IMG/VR virus record: IMGVR_UViG_3300017605_000212 | Location: 1 to 64,000 of that record | From: a virus | Length of the DNA stretch: 64,000 nt | Reading direction: 5' to 3' (one strand) | In this document: positions 53,966-60,881 of the stretch, in pieces | Position numbering within the stretch: the stretch's first letter is position 1 | Layout of the letters: each line of letters starts with the position of its first letter | The notes under the pieces: generated by a model | What the model was told of the DNA's origin: nothing | The model's input: only the letters and a program-made list of their open reading frames with translations | Database searches by the model: none | Made by a program: the position numbers and the translations under genes

Positions 53966-54001
53966 CCGTGTTATCGGTTGCGTTACCAACCGATAACACG
54001 G
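53966..54001. repeat. 36-bp perfect inverted repeat, variant of the palindrome family
   Basis: Arms 53966-53980 and 53987-54001 are perfectly complementary over 15 bp (CCGTGTTATCGGTTG) with the 6-nt loop CGTTAC. The arms hold GTTATCG/CGATAAC, a one-base variant of the family half-site. It covers the stop codon of the 54-residue membrane protein gene. No T-run on either side. Confidence 0.85.
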
Positions 54002-54147
54002 TAAGTGGACTTGTCCAGCCGCTCGATAGGTGCGGCACTACAGTCTCGCTTGTCGATCACCTCGATCTTGGATTTGCTGGTGCCTATAGCAAACCAAATC
54101 AGAGCCAGCCAGAAGCATGGCCACCAGAAGCTGAACTTCTCATTCAT
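53983..54147 (-). CDS. 54-residue membrane protein
   Basis: ATG 54147 to TAA 53983. MNEKFSFWWPCFWLALIWFA forms one membrane segment, followed by a charged tail ending RVIGW. The stop lies inside the 36-bp inverted repeat. The start overlaps the stop of the gene upstream by 8 nt. Confidence 0.55.
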   Translation of the reverse strand: MNEKFSFWWPCFWLALIWFAIGTSKSKIEVIDKRDCSAAPIERLDKSTYRVIGW

Positions 54148-54301
54148 TCGCTTCCTCCGCTAGCTTGACCAACTCCCACAGGATTTCCTCATCCTGCTCT
54201 GTCAGGTTCCATTCCTCAGCGCCGATCAATAGCTGTAACGCCCTTGACCTTAGCACCTTGGCAATCACCTGCTTTTCCTCAGGCGTAAAGGGTCTGCTCA
54301 T
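54140..54301 (-). CDS. 53-residue acidic helical protein
   Basis: ATG 54301 (ATGA overlap) to TGA 54140. Amphipathic helices rich in Glu (FTPEEKQVIAKVL, LTEQDEEILWELVKLAEEA). Looks like a small dimerising helical protein. Not recognised. Confidence 0.55.
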   Translation of the reverse strand: MSRPFTPEEKQVIAKVLRSRALQLLIGAEEWNLTEQDEEILWELVKLAEEANE

Positions 54302-54426
54302 TTGTCCTCCTGTCCGTAGCCTGTCTCATCCTCGTAGCCAGTCGGAGCGTAGTGCGTGGCAAACGCCAGCCACACAATCCATGCCGCCGCTGATATTCCC
54401 ACCAGAATTAGCCATCCGGTTTCCAT
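54298..54426 (-). CDS. 42-residue membrane protein
   Basis: ATG 54426 with GGAG eight nt upstream, TGA 54298 overlapping the next start. One membrane helix (WLILVGISAAAWIVWLAFA), then a Tyr/Glu/Gly-rich tail. Followed by two overlapping small genes. Confidence 0.55.
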   Translation of the reverse strand: METGWLILVGISAAAWIVWLAFATHYAPTGYEDETGYGQEDK

Positions 54427-54537
54427 TAACGGCTCCAAATAGTCTGCCTGACCGACAAGTCTAGGCGCATTGGACTTGTTTCACCTCCGCACCGGAATAG
54501 TACGGGCCTCTTGTCGGGGCTCTGTAAAGGGCCAAAC

Positions 54538-54566
54538 GCGCCTGTTACCGGACCGGTAACAGGCGC
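54538..54566. repeat. Dispersed palindrome copy 18, extended to 29 bp
   Basis: The core GTTACCGGACCGGTAAC (54544-54560) is extended by GCGCCT/AGGCGC, giving 13-bp arms around a 3-nt spacer. It lies 4 nt after the stop of the VWA gene and 111 nt upstream of the 42-residue gene. It would be the strongest hairpin of the family. A second weak inverted repeat (54455-54461/54473-54479) lies in the same gap. Confidence 0.93.
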
Positions 54567-54570
54567 AATA

Positions 54571-55938
54571 TCACTCTCGGTTAATACGTTTGATGCGGAC
54601 CACCTCACCCCACGGAAATTCCTTGTCAGTGGTGGAGGCCCAGATCACCGGGAAAGCCGGTTCTTTCTTCGGGAAGGGCTCGCAGTATCCATCGGTGAAA
54701 CCCATGAACACGTCGGGCACGTCCGTCTGCTCTTTCAGCCAGTCAAAGGCCAGCATGACGCGGGTACCCCCGCCGCCGCCCACGCCACGAGACTTGATGG
54801 TCTGCAAGTCGCTTGCGTCGGCCACCTCATCCTCGTGGCATACCTTGGTGTCACCCCACAGGATCGTGATGCGCTTGGGCCGCACGTCCTCGATGATACC
54901 GGCAACCTCGGCAAGGCAACGCTCTAACTCGCCCTTGCCCATGCTGCCAGAGGTGTCACCCCACAGCACAATCCAGCCCGCACCGAAGCCGCTCCTGCCG
55001 GGGCAGTACATGTCCCGCACGATGAAGCGCCTGTCAGGCTTGCGCCAATTATAGCTGCCAGAGCCGACCTTGCGGGCCAACTCCGTGCGGATATGCTCGG
55101 TCCAATCAACCTCAGGCTCCAGTATCTCTTGGAACATGCGTTGAAGGGCACCGCCCATCTTACCTTGTGACCGCTTGTTCTCCAACTCACGGGCCACAGC
55201 TACCTCAACCTGCCACTGTTGCGAATTGCGTTGCTGCGCCTGCTGAGCGTTGCCCGTGCTCTTACCGGGCGACAGGACCATATCAAAGCCCTGCGGGTTG
55301 CTGCCGCCGCCACCGCTACCGCCCTTATTCTGGGGACGTTTCTTGAAAATCTTCTCGTAGATTTCCCACGCCCCTTCCTTGCCTTCCTTGCAGATCGCGG
55401 GGTCATAGATACCGACCTGCTTGCCGTTCAGGTCCTTCGGCATCGAGCCCATGCGACTTGCCACCAGCAGCGCGTTGATGCGGTGGTCCATCGCGGTCTG
55501 GTACTGGTCATTGTCGAAGGGCAGCGGGCCCTTGGTAGGGCATGGCACCGTGCCGCTCTTGGTCAGGCGGTGCATGGTCCGCACGTCGTCGTAGACGTTG
55601 TGTTGTATCTCGTGGATCAGGATGAACACCCGCTCTTTGAGCCCGAACTCAAAGAACGTATCGGGGTTGAGCAAGATGTTCTGGCCATCGGTAGCCGCTA
55701 TAGGCACTAGGCGGGTGAACACCGCCATGTGCCCATGTTTGTTGTCGTGATTTACGAGCAGCTTGTAGAAGATATGCCGGAAGCCCGGTGCCATCCACGC
55801 CATATAGGACATGGTGTCCGCCCAAAGCTGCTTCTGCTTGGGCGTCAAGTCCTCCGGTGTGATAGGGCCGGTCAGCTTGTCCAGTATATCTGCGATCTGC
55901 TCTGGCGTTGCGCCAGCAGGTATCGTGATCTGGGTCAT
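54571..55938 (-). CDS. VWA-domain protein with zincin-type HExxH (CobT/DUF2201-like)
   Basis: 455 residues. The N-terminal half contains a metallopeptidase-like motif HEIQH at 109-113 within a DUF2201-type domain. A Gly-rich linker lies near 207-215. The C-terminal VWA domain has MIDAS DTSGSM at 328-333 and a later TDG. Together with the MoxR-type ATPase two genes upstream, this is the MoxR-VWA (CobS/CobT-like) pair, usually a remodelling chaperone that inserts metals or activates partner proteins. Protease activity is unproven. Confidence 0.82.
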   Translation of the reverse strand: MTQITIPAGATPEQIADILDKLTGPITPEDLTPKQKQLWADTMSYMAWMAPGFRHIFYKLLVNHDNKHGHMAVFTRLVPIAATDGQNILLNPDTFFEFGLKERVFILIHEIQHNVYDDVRTMHRLTKSGTVPCPTKGPLPFDNDQYQTAMDHRINALLVASRMGSMPKDLNGKQVGIYDPAICKEGKEGAWEIYEKIFKKRPQNKGGSGGGGSNPQGFDMVLSPGKSTGNAQQAQQRNSQQWQVEVAVARELENKRSQGKMGGALQRMFQEILEPEVDWTEHIRTELARKVGSGSYNWRKPDRRFIVRDMYCPGRSGFGAGWIVLWGDTSGSMGKGELERCLAEVAGIIEDVRPKRITILWGDTKVCHEDEVADASDLQTIKSRGVGGGGGTRVMLAFDWLKEQTDVPDVFMGFTDGYCEPFPKKEPAFPVIWASTTDKEFPWGEVVRIKRINRE

Positions 55939-56240
55939 TTGTTATCCTTCATTGCGTCCAGCAGGTCTTGGCTGATAGCCGGGGCTTCGCTCGTATCCCC
56001 TGCCTCGGCCAACTCTGCATCGCCCTTGGCTACCACGTCCTCAAGGAACACAAAGTCCTCGTGTCCCGAGAAAAAGTCATCCGAGAATATGGCGATCTTG
56101 GGCTTGATGCCGTCAGCCAGTAGGGCCATGTTCGCAAACGCGCGAGTACCCAACTGCTGCATGATTTTCTTGGCAACCTCGTGCTTATCAAGGTCACCGA
56201 AGTCAACCGCTATCTCTAGCGTGTAGGTTCTCTGGGCCAT
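55935..56240 (-). CDS. Small acidic protein between VWA and MoxR genes
   Basis: 101 residues from ATG 56240 with AGGA. The frame is open to 56351, and an earlier start (MAYRLRLRRRHARM) would add an Arg-rich leader. Beta N-terminus (RTYTLEIAVDFGD), acidic C-terminal helix. Conserved position between the two partner genes suggests it is a subunit or substrate of that ATPase. Inference only. Confidence 0.55.
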   Translation of the reverse strand: MAQRTYTLEIAVDFGDLDKHEVAKKIMQQLGTRAFANMALLADGIKPKIAIFSDDFFSGHEDFVFLEDVVAKGDAELAEAGDTSEAPAISQDLLDAMKDNK

Positions 56241-56363
56241 AGTATCCTGCCTCCATACCTCTCTGGCGAGCCCTGTGTAGACCGGCCCCGTATCCTGCCC
56301 GTTCGCAATCATGCGAGCGTGTCGTCTACGGAGCCGTAACCTATAAGCCATGCGGCCCACCGC

Positions 56364-57482
56364 TCAGTTGCTCAGGCTCGCTATGAGCGACACAAGCTGG
56401 GCGTTCTTGTTCACCCAACTCTGCATCGCAGGCTCATTGATGAGCCCCTTGTAGTCCCTGCGGAGCAGGCTGCTCACGTAAGTCACAGCCATATCCTTCG
56501 GGAAGCGGTTCATATAGGTGATGCACGGGGCAAGGTCGGCCCTTTGCGTCCACCCAGCCAACTCATAGGCCATCAGCATGAGCAGGTCTGGCCGGGTCGG
56601 CACTGGTGTACCGCTCGGATCAGACACCACCTCTGCGTAGCTCGGGAGTTGGGTGCGGAACTCGATATGACCCACTAGGGATTGTGTGGCGGGCATACCG
56701 ATAGTACCAGCCAACCCCTCGATAGTGCGCGGGTCGGTCGGCACCTGTCCCTTGTTCATGTCGGCTTTGACCTGCAAGTAACGGTCAGCCGCCGTAAGAG
56801 TACGCGGGTTGCACCACGGGCCCTGCTCTTTGGGTTCGCTCTCGAACAGGAGGTCAGGATGCGTAGCCGCCCATGCCTTGGTTACAGGCATGACCTGCCA
56901 CTCTTTGCCTTGATAGCTGTACGGCTTGTCCGCAAAGTCCTCCAGCCATACGTTCACATCGCCCGTAACCTTGAGCAGAGTGCGACGGGCGATACAGAAG
57001 TCAAAGTCCTTCGTAACGCCGTAGCGGGAGCCCTTGTTGGTGAAGGCGATACGGATGCTGCCTTGCGGCAGATACCACGGTGGGGTGCCACCGTTCAGGA
57101 AGATTTCCGCGATAGCCCGCTTCACATCGGCCTCGCCCTGCCCGTACTCCTCGATGATGAGCACGAATAGGTCGTACATATAGGCGGGCTTGCCCTCCGT
57201 ACTGATGAACCACAGCGGGCAGGAAGGATCAGTCACCGTAATCATACGGCCACCAATCTCTCGCTCGCCCTTGAACTGATAGCCAATCAAGTCCGGTGGG
57301 GTCTGCGTAGCGGCGAAGATGATCCCCAACCCCACGGTCTTACCGGGATTGTCCAGCTTCGTCTGCTCGTAGATACGGAAGCCCATCTGGGACTTGCCAA
57401 GGCCCGAAGGGCTCTCGACTAGCGATGAGTTGCCCGCTCTGGCGTTCGCCAGAACTTCCGTATAGCACTCACGTAGGTTCAT
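56364..57482 (-). CDS. MoxR/CobS-type AAA+ ATPase
   Basis: 372 residues. Walker A SPSGLGKSQ at 24-32, Walker B LIIEEYGQGE near 107-116, then FTNKGSRYG-like sensor I region near 148-156, and Arg-rich sensor II region later. MoxR-type AAA+ rings partner with VWA proteins; the VWA gene lies two genes downstream. A palindrome copy lies 20 nt before the start. Likely forms a hexamer remodelling host or phage complexes. Confidence 0.85.
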   Translation of the reverse strand: MNLRECYTEVLANARAGNSSLVESPSGLGKSQMGFRIYEQTKLDNPGKTVGLGIIFAATQTPPDLIGYQFKGEREIGGRMITVTDPSCPLWFISTEGKPAYMYDLFVLIIEEYGQGEADVKRAIAEIFLNGGTPPWYLPQGSIRIAFTNKGSRYGVTKDFDFCIARRTLLKVTGDVNVWLEDFADKPYSYQGKEWQVMPVTKAWAATHPDLLFESEPKEQGPWCNPRTLTAADRYLQVKADMNKGQVPTDPRTIEGLAGTIGMPATQSLVGHIEFRTQLPSYAEVVSDPSGTPVPTRPDLLMLMAYELAGWTQRADLAPCITYMNRFPKDMAVTYVSSLLRRDYKGLINEPAMQSWVNKNAQLVSLIASLSN

Positions 57483-57502
57483 TGGTCACCTCTTGGTTGC
57501 GT

Positions 57503-57518
57503 GTTACCGGGCGGTAAC
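57503..57518. repeat. Dispersed palindrome copy 19 (intercistronic, short spacer)
   Basis: GTTACCGGGCGGTAAC, 2 nt after a stop codon (57521) and 20 nt before the MoxR start, next to its AGAGGTG ribosome binding site. Confidence 0.95.
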
Positions 57519-57520
57519 AT

Positions 57521-57754
57521 CTAGCGTCGGATCAGGTAGTACTCGCTCTGCTTGCCGGTGCGCGTCTGGATCAGGCGGACAGCACCCGCTTGATACAGCG
57601 TATAGATCGCCTCGGCCATCGTATCTAACCGCTTGTCACACAGGCGGTCCTCAAAGAGGAAGCCCGTGTGGTAGTGCAGCTTCTCGCCCTTCTTCATGCC
57701 TCTGATGAAAGACTTGAAGGTGTCGATGTTATCGGCTTCGTTAAGTACGGCCAT
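57521..57754 (-). CDS. Small winged-helix-like protein
   Basis: 77 residues from ATG 57754 with AAGGAG; the frame is open to 57832. Helices (DTFKSFIRGM, DTMAEAIYTLYQAGAV) followed by a beta wing (RLIQTRTGKQSEYYLIRR) suggest a winged helix-turn-helix, possibly a regulator. Confidence 0.5.
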   Translation of the reverse strand: MAVLNEADNIDTFKSFIRGMKKGEKLHYHTGFLFEDRLCDKRLDTMAEAIYTLYQAGAVRLIQTRTGKQSEYYLIRR

Positions 57755-57802
57755 CGGTTCACTCCTTGTCAGAACAGCGCTCCTGCTGCTCTGTGAAAGA
57801 GT

Positions 57803-57841
57803 GGTGACCGGTCGGGAGAACCACCAACCCAACCGGTCACC
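57803..57841. repeat. Intergenic 10-bp inverted repeat
   Basis: GGTGACCGGT (57803-57812) and ACCGGTCACC (57832-57841) around a 19-nt loop, in the gap 57755-57888 between two early genes. Could be an operator or RNA hairpin. No gene seen in this gap. Confidence 0.7.
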
Positions 57842-57888
57842 GTATGCGAGCGCAGGACAAGAGGCGATACCCCGCGCTCAAGCACTCA

Positions 57889-58638
57889 TTACGCGACCTT
57901 TGCCTTCGTGGTCGCGGCCTTGGCGGTAGGCAGCGGAGCCTTCGCCTTGGCAATTTCGGCCAACCGTAGGGTCAGCTTCTCGACGGCTTCCTTCACAAGG
58001 CTCGATGCGTCCTGCGCCGTGCCCTGCGATGCCTTGCCGCTAATCAGGTTCTGTAGCGACTTGCGAGCAGCCTGAATGATTTCCTCGCCAGTCGCCATGT
58101 CACCCTTGGCCTTGAAGATGAACTGCTTGAGTTCGTCCTCGGGGATGAGTTGGTCCCGCTTGACCTGCTCACGGGCAAACCGGAGCAGCGTATTGCTCGG
58201 GTCGTCCAACTGCTTCGCAAGCTGCGGCTGAGCCTTCGCCTTGCCGCGCATGGTCAACAGCGTGTTAACCGTCGCCAGAGGCTCGCCCTGTCCGCCCTTG
58301 GTCCAGCCGCCAAGCTGTGTAACCTTGCGGACACAGGCAGCAGCCTTGCGGGCGTTACCAGCCTTGTGATCGTAGATCACAGCGCCGGTCTGGCCCTTCA
58401 CCCAACGCTCGGTCAGCATGTGGGCATCGTCGATGCCAACCCCATGCTTATCGCGGGTCAGGTCGATAGCACCGTGATACCCGCCCTCGATACAGCGGTA
58501 GAGGAACTTGGACCAACTGTCCTTGCCCTTGCCGTTGTCAGCACCGAGCGTCTCGGCTTCCTTGAGCAGGCTATCAAGCGTGATGCGGTTAACCTGCGCC
58601 TGCTGGGCCGGTTGACCTGCGGTCGATTGATTGCTCAT
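57889..58638 (-). CDS. Ala/Lys-rich hypothetical early protein
   Basis: 249 residues from ATG 58638 with GGAGG. The globular N-terminal part (about 18-110) includes KDSWSKFLYRCIEGGYHGA, with basic helices after that, and the C-terminus is Ala/Lys/Pro-rich (KAKAPLPTAKAATTKAKVA), histone-like. A palindrome copy lies 21 nt before the start. Candidate DNA-binding or nucleoid protein; not recognised. Confidence 0.55.
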   Translation of the reverse strand: MSNQSTAGQPAQQAQVNRITLDSLLKEAETLGADNGKGKDSWSKFLYRCIEGGYHGAIDLTRDKHGVGIDDAHMLTERWVKGQTGAVIYDHKAGNARKAAACVRKVTQLGGWTKGGQGEPLATVNTLLTMRGKAKAQPQLAKQLDDPSNTLLRFAREQVKRDQLIPEDELKQFIFKAKGDMATGEEIIQAARKSLQNLISGKASQGTAQDASSLVKEAVEKLTLRLAEIAKAKAPLPTAKAATTKAKVA

Positions 58639-58659
58639 GCAATCCTCCGTTGTTGTCGC

Positions 58660-58675
58660 GTTACCGGTCGGTAAC
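58660..58675. repeat. Dispersed palindrome copy 20 (intercistronic, short spacer)
   Basis: GTTACCGGTCGGTAAC, identical to copy 14, 21 nt before the start at 58638 and just upstream of GGAGG. Confidence 0.95.
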
Positions 58676-58711
58676 ACGCTCCTATCGCGTCGAACAAAAA
58701 CAGCATTACCG

Positions 58712-58933
58712 CTACAGCAGCGGGTTGCTGCGGAACCGTTTGTTGGGGAGAATTACCCCAATGAAAGGCCCTCCCTTGACCGTCACAGGCTCGCGATACG
58801 CCTGCCACAGTTCGCGGAACCCCAGCACTTTGCTGTTGTCCCGGCAATGGTTACGCCGCGCCCCACGGTATGTCGCGTGGTTGCGCGGTGTCTTAGCCGT
58901 GCGCCCAAAGTTGCGCTTTACCCCGATCTTCAT
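58712..58933 (-). CDS. Small basic hypothetical protein
   Basis: 73 residues, Arg/Lys/Asn-rich (MKIGVKRNFGRTAKTPRNH). Start overlaps the upstream gene by 4 nt. Not recognised; probably RNA- or DNA-binding by charge. Confidence 0.5.
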   Translation of the reverse strand: MKIGVKRNFGRTAKTPRNHATYRGARRNHCRDNSKVLGFRELWQAYREPVTVKGGPFIGVILPNKRFRSNPLL

Positions 58934-59133
58934 ATGTCACCCTCATGTCTGGTGTCGTAGAAGGATACCTCTGCGACAAACCCAAAGGCTCCCACCATAA
59001 ACGATATGTTGGGACTGTGATCGCCCCTAAGGCGACAAGTCAAGTCGATGATGAACATAGTACCGTGCCACCGTTGGGCAGCGAACTCTAGCACCTTGTT
59101 ACCGTTAGCGAAGGTGATGCTCTTGCAGATCAT
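58930..59133 (-). CDS. Small beta-rich hypothetical protein
   Basis: 67 residues from ATG 59133, in ATGA overlap with the upstream gene. Beta-rich (GNKVLEFAAQRWHGTMFII, FGFVAEVSFY). Not recognised. Confidence 0.5.
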   Translation of the reverse strand: MICKSITFANGNKVLEFAAQRWHGTMFIIDLTCRLRGDHSPNISFMVGAFGFVAEVSFYDTRHEGDI

Positions 59134-59309
59134 GGGTGGTGCCCTATAGCTGTATCGACCCACACATCGGAGCCGAAGTCTTTCTGTCGAAAGCAGTATT
59201 CAGTGTAGGCAGCGGTGGCACGTTTCACGCCTACCGTTGCCTGCCGGTCGTGCAAGGTATACTTTTGCAACGCCTGCCCCAGCAGATGGATGAGGTCCCT
59301 ATCTGTCAT
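59130..59309 (-). CDS. 59-residue hypothetical protein
   Basis: ATG 59309 overlaps the upstream stop (ATGA); TGA 59130 overlaps the next start. Helical (MTDRDLIHLLGQALQKY), then RATAAYTEYCFRQKDFG and a short C-terminal segment. Not recognised. Confidence 0.55.
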   Translation of the reverse strand: MTDRDLIHLLGQALQKYTLHDRQATVGVKRATAAYTEYCFRQKDFGSDVWVDTAIGHHP

Positions 59310-59560
59310 CGCAACCTCTCGTTACGTAGGGCAGCGTTGTGGGCTATCCGTATAGCCTCGGACAGTTCCTGCCGATAGCGTTTCACGATGCGGGCACGGC
59401 TCTCCCGCTCGTACAGGCTTCCGTACAGGGTTGCCTGTGCAAGCGTTCGCTCGGCATGGTCAAGGCGAGCCTGCGCCGTCAGCACCCCATGCTCCCAACT
59501 CAGGAAGCTGGTAGGGTGGCGGCTCTGCCCGCCTGCGTTGTAGGTCTTAGCCTTGGTCAT
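59306..59560 (-). CDS. Small Arg-rich helical protein
   Basis: 84 residues from ATG 59560; overlaps the upstream gene by 14 nt. Long basic helix (RARIVKRYRQELSEAIRIA). Not recognised. Confidence 0.5.
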   Translation of the reverse strand: MTKAKTYNAGGQSRHPTSFLSWEHGVLTAQARLDHAERTLAQATLYGSLYERESRARIVKRYRQELSEAIRIAHNAALRNERLR

Positions 59561-59849
59561 CGTTGTATCTCGGGTCTGGCCAGTTGAGGTAGCTGGCTCC
59601 CTGTGGATGGGAGAACTCGCGCTCAAGGGCCACGTTAGCAAGCACCTGCTGGCAGGCCTTCTCGTGCATGATGCTCTTGGAGAGGTCCGATGCGCTCTTG
59701 AGCAGCCCCAAGGCTGTATCCACCGCTGTCACGATGTTGCGGAAGGTAGTGGGTTGGGCGTTCATGGTCAGGATAGCCCGCGCTATGATAGCCACCTGAT
59801 CTGCCTGCTCTTTGCGGACAGCCAGCACAGGCGATGCGGTATCGCTCAT
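59547..59849 (-). CDS. Small helical hypothetical protein
   Basis: 100 residues from ATG 59849 behind GGGAGAG; ATGA overlap with the upstream membrane protein. Mostly helical (KEQADQVAIIARAILTMNA). Not recognised. Confidence 0.5.
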   Translation of the reverse strand: MSDTASPVLAVRKEQADQVAIIARAILTMNAQPTTFRNIVTAVDTALGLLKSASDLSKSIMHEKACQQVLANVALEREFSHPQGASYLNWPDPRYNDDQG

Positions 59850-59968
59850 GACAGGCTCTCCCATATCTGCGCGGCCAATGCGGCCAGCACGATAACGCAG
59901 GCGCTGCCTACCATCGCTACCATAACGGTGGCGGCAATGGCGTCATGCCATCTGGTCAGGTTGTCCAT
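59846..59968 (-). CDS. 40-residue membrane protein
   Basis: ATG 59968 to TGA 59846. One strong membrane helix (VMVAMVGSACVIVLAALAA) with short flanks. Overlaps the next start by 4 nt. Confidence 0.5.
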   Translation of the reverse strand: MDNLTRWHDAIAATVMVAMVGSACVIVLAALAAQIWESLS

Positions 59969-60005
59969 GTTCTCGATCCTTTGCGGTGGTCTGGAAACAC
60001 GGAAA

Positions 60006-60032
60006 GCCCTACCCCCGTCGCTGGGGTAGGGC
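60006..60032 (-). terminator. Hairpin between early genes, terminator-like
   Basis: GCCCTACCCC (60006-60015) and GGGGTAGGGC (60023-60032), 10 bp perfect, 7-nt loop. It lies 18 nt downstream of the reverse gene ending at 60050. The following T-run is weak (TTTCC), so termination may be partial, tuning the operon. Confidence 0.6.
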
Positions 60033-60049
60033 CTTCGATCTTGCCAGAA

Positions 60050-60259
60050 CTAGGCGTTTTGTATGTCCCGCCTGTAGTCATTCATGGATTGCAGCGTGGT
60101 CATGCAGTTGCCGATAGCGAGCCCCACGCTCGTGGCATCGCCTATCGCCTCCACTATTTCCTCATCACTCCAGCACTCAACGAGAATGTCCCAGCCATCC
60201 TGCTCGTAGTTCTCGGTGGCGTACTGCCTTACAGCGGTCACTAGGTTAGTCACGCTCAT
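60050..60259 (-). CDS. Small acidic hypothetical protein
   Basis: 69 residues from ATG 60259 with AGGAGG. Acidic centre (GWDILVECWSDEEIVEAIGD). A palindrome copy is 27 nt upstream. Not recognised. Confidence 0.5.
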   Translation of the reverse strand: MSVTNLVTAVRQYATENYEQDGWDILVECWSDEEIVEAIGDATSVGLAIGNCMTTLQSMNDYRRDIQNA

Positions 60260-60286
60260 GGTAGCCTCCTGTGGTGGTTCAACCTT

Positions 60287-60303
60287 GTTACCGGCTCGGT
60301 AAC
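60287..60303. repeat. Dispersed palindrome copy 21 (intercistronic)
   Basis: GTTACCGGCTCGGTAAC between two early genes: 2 nt after the stop codon at 60306 and 27 nt before the start at 60259. Confidence 0.95.
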
Positions 60304-60305
60304 GC

Positions 60306-60554
60306 CTACTGCCACATTTGCAGACGTTGTTGGCGTAATCTGGCCGCTTTCAAGGCATTTTCGAGGTTTTGCATCTTGGTTAAGGCTCGCCACTCGCCGG
60401 TGATAGGCTTCGACTTGGCAGGCGGCGGGCTCGGGTTCTTTAGGCGCACCGTATGGGGCGCAGACACGGCTTCTCGCTCCAGCCGCAGATTGTCCTGTAG
60501 GACTTTCTGCAACTGGAGCGCGATAGCCTCCATGCGTTCCTCAAGCGTGGGCAT
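60306..60554 (-). CDS. Small coiled-coil protein
   Basis: 82 residues from ATG 60554, overlapping the upstream stop (TGATG). The N-terminal helix (MEAIALQLQKVLQDNLRLE) and C-terminal helix (NLENALKAARLRQQRL) are separated by a Pro-rich linker. Not recognised. Confidence 0.55.
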   Translation of the reverse strand: MPTLEERMEAIALQLQKVLQDNLRLEREAVSAPHTVRLKNPSPPPAKSKPITGEWRALTKMQNLENALKAARLRQQRLQMWQ

Positions 60555-60769
60555 CAGGACCTCTGGACGATCTTGAGCAGGTGCCCGTTGTCCGTGACCT
60601 GCCCAGACTTGACCATCGCACCGATGATGGTCTGGTAGGTATCGAGGCTGAGCCCAAGGGGCATCAGCATCGCGTAGAGGTGGCCGCTCGGTACGCCAGC
60701 AGCGCCAGCCTCTCGGATGGCCTCCACGATGGTGCCGAGTACGAGTACAACAGCTTGTTTCTGGGTCAT
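60554..60769 (-). CDS. Small winged-helix-like protein
   Basis: 71 residues from ATG 60769 with strong AAAGGAGG. VLGTIVEAIREAGAAG, then PSGHLYAMLMPLGLSLDTYQ and KSGQVTDNGHLLKIV read as a winged helix-turn-helix. One of the first early genes, so a candidate regulator. Confidence 0.55.
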   Translation of the reverse strand: MTQKQAVVLVLGTIVEAIREAGAAGVPSGHLYAMLMPLGLSLDTYQTIIGAMVKSGQVTDNGHLLKIVQRS

Positions 60770-60798
60770 GTGACCCTCCTTTCGGTTGGTGGTTAGGT

Positions 60799-60852
60799 GC
60801 GAGGCTTCCACTCGCTGCGGCACGGGTCGAACCCGTTGCCTCTGGAGGCCGC
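60799..60852 (-). promoter_or_regulatory. Structured leader of the early operon
   Basis: Several nested stems: 60799-60803/60811-60815 (5 bp, 7-nt loop), 60817-60821/60848-60852 (5 bp) enclosing 60822-60827/60831-60836 (6 bp, CGA loop). It lies in the 96-nt gap before the gene at 60769. It has a partial T-arm look but is not a tRNA. Possible cis-acting RNA. Confidence 0.45.
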
Positions 60853-60864
60853 GAGCCTCCCTGT

Positions 60865-60881
60865 GTTACCGGCGCGGTAAC
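60865..60881. repeat. Dispersed palindrome copy 22
   Basis: GTTACCGGCGCGGTAAC. It supplies the TAA stop codon of the gene above it on the reverse strand (LPRR-stop). Confidence 0.95.

Noticed and set aside
60799-60852. tRNA-like GGTTCGACC with stems on the reverse strand
   Set aside because: No acceptor stem, D-arm or anticodon arm of correct size around it, and the T-loop does not pair in the canonical way.
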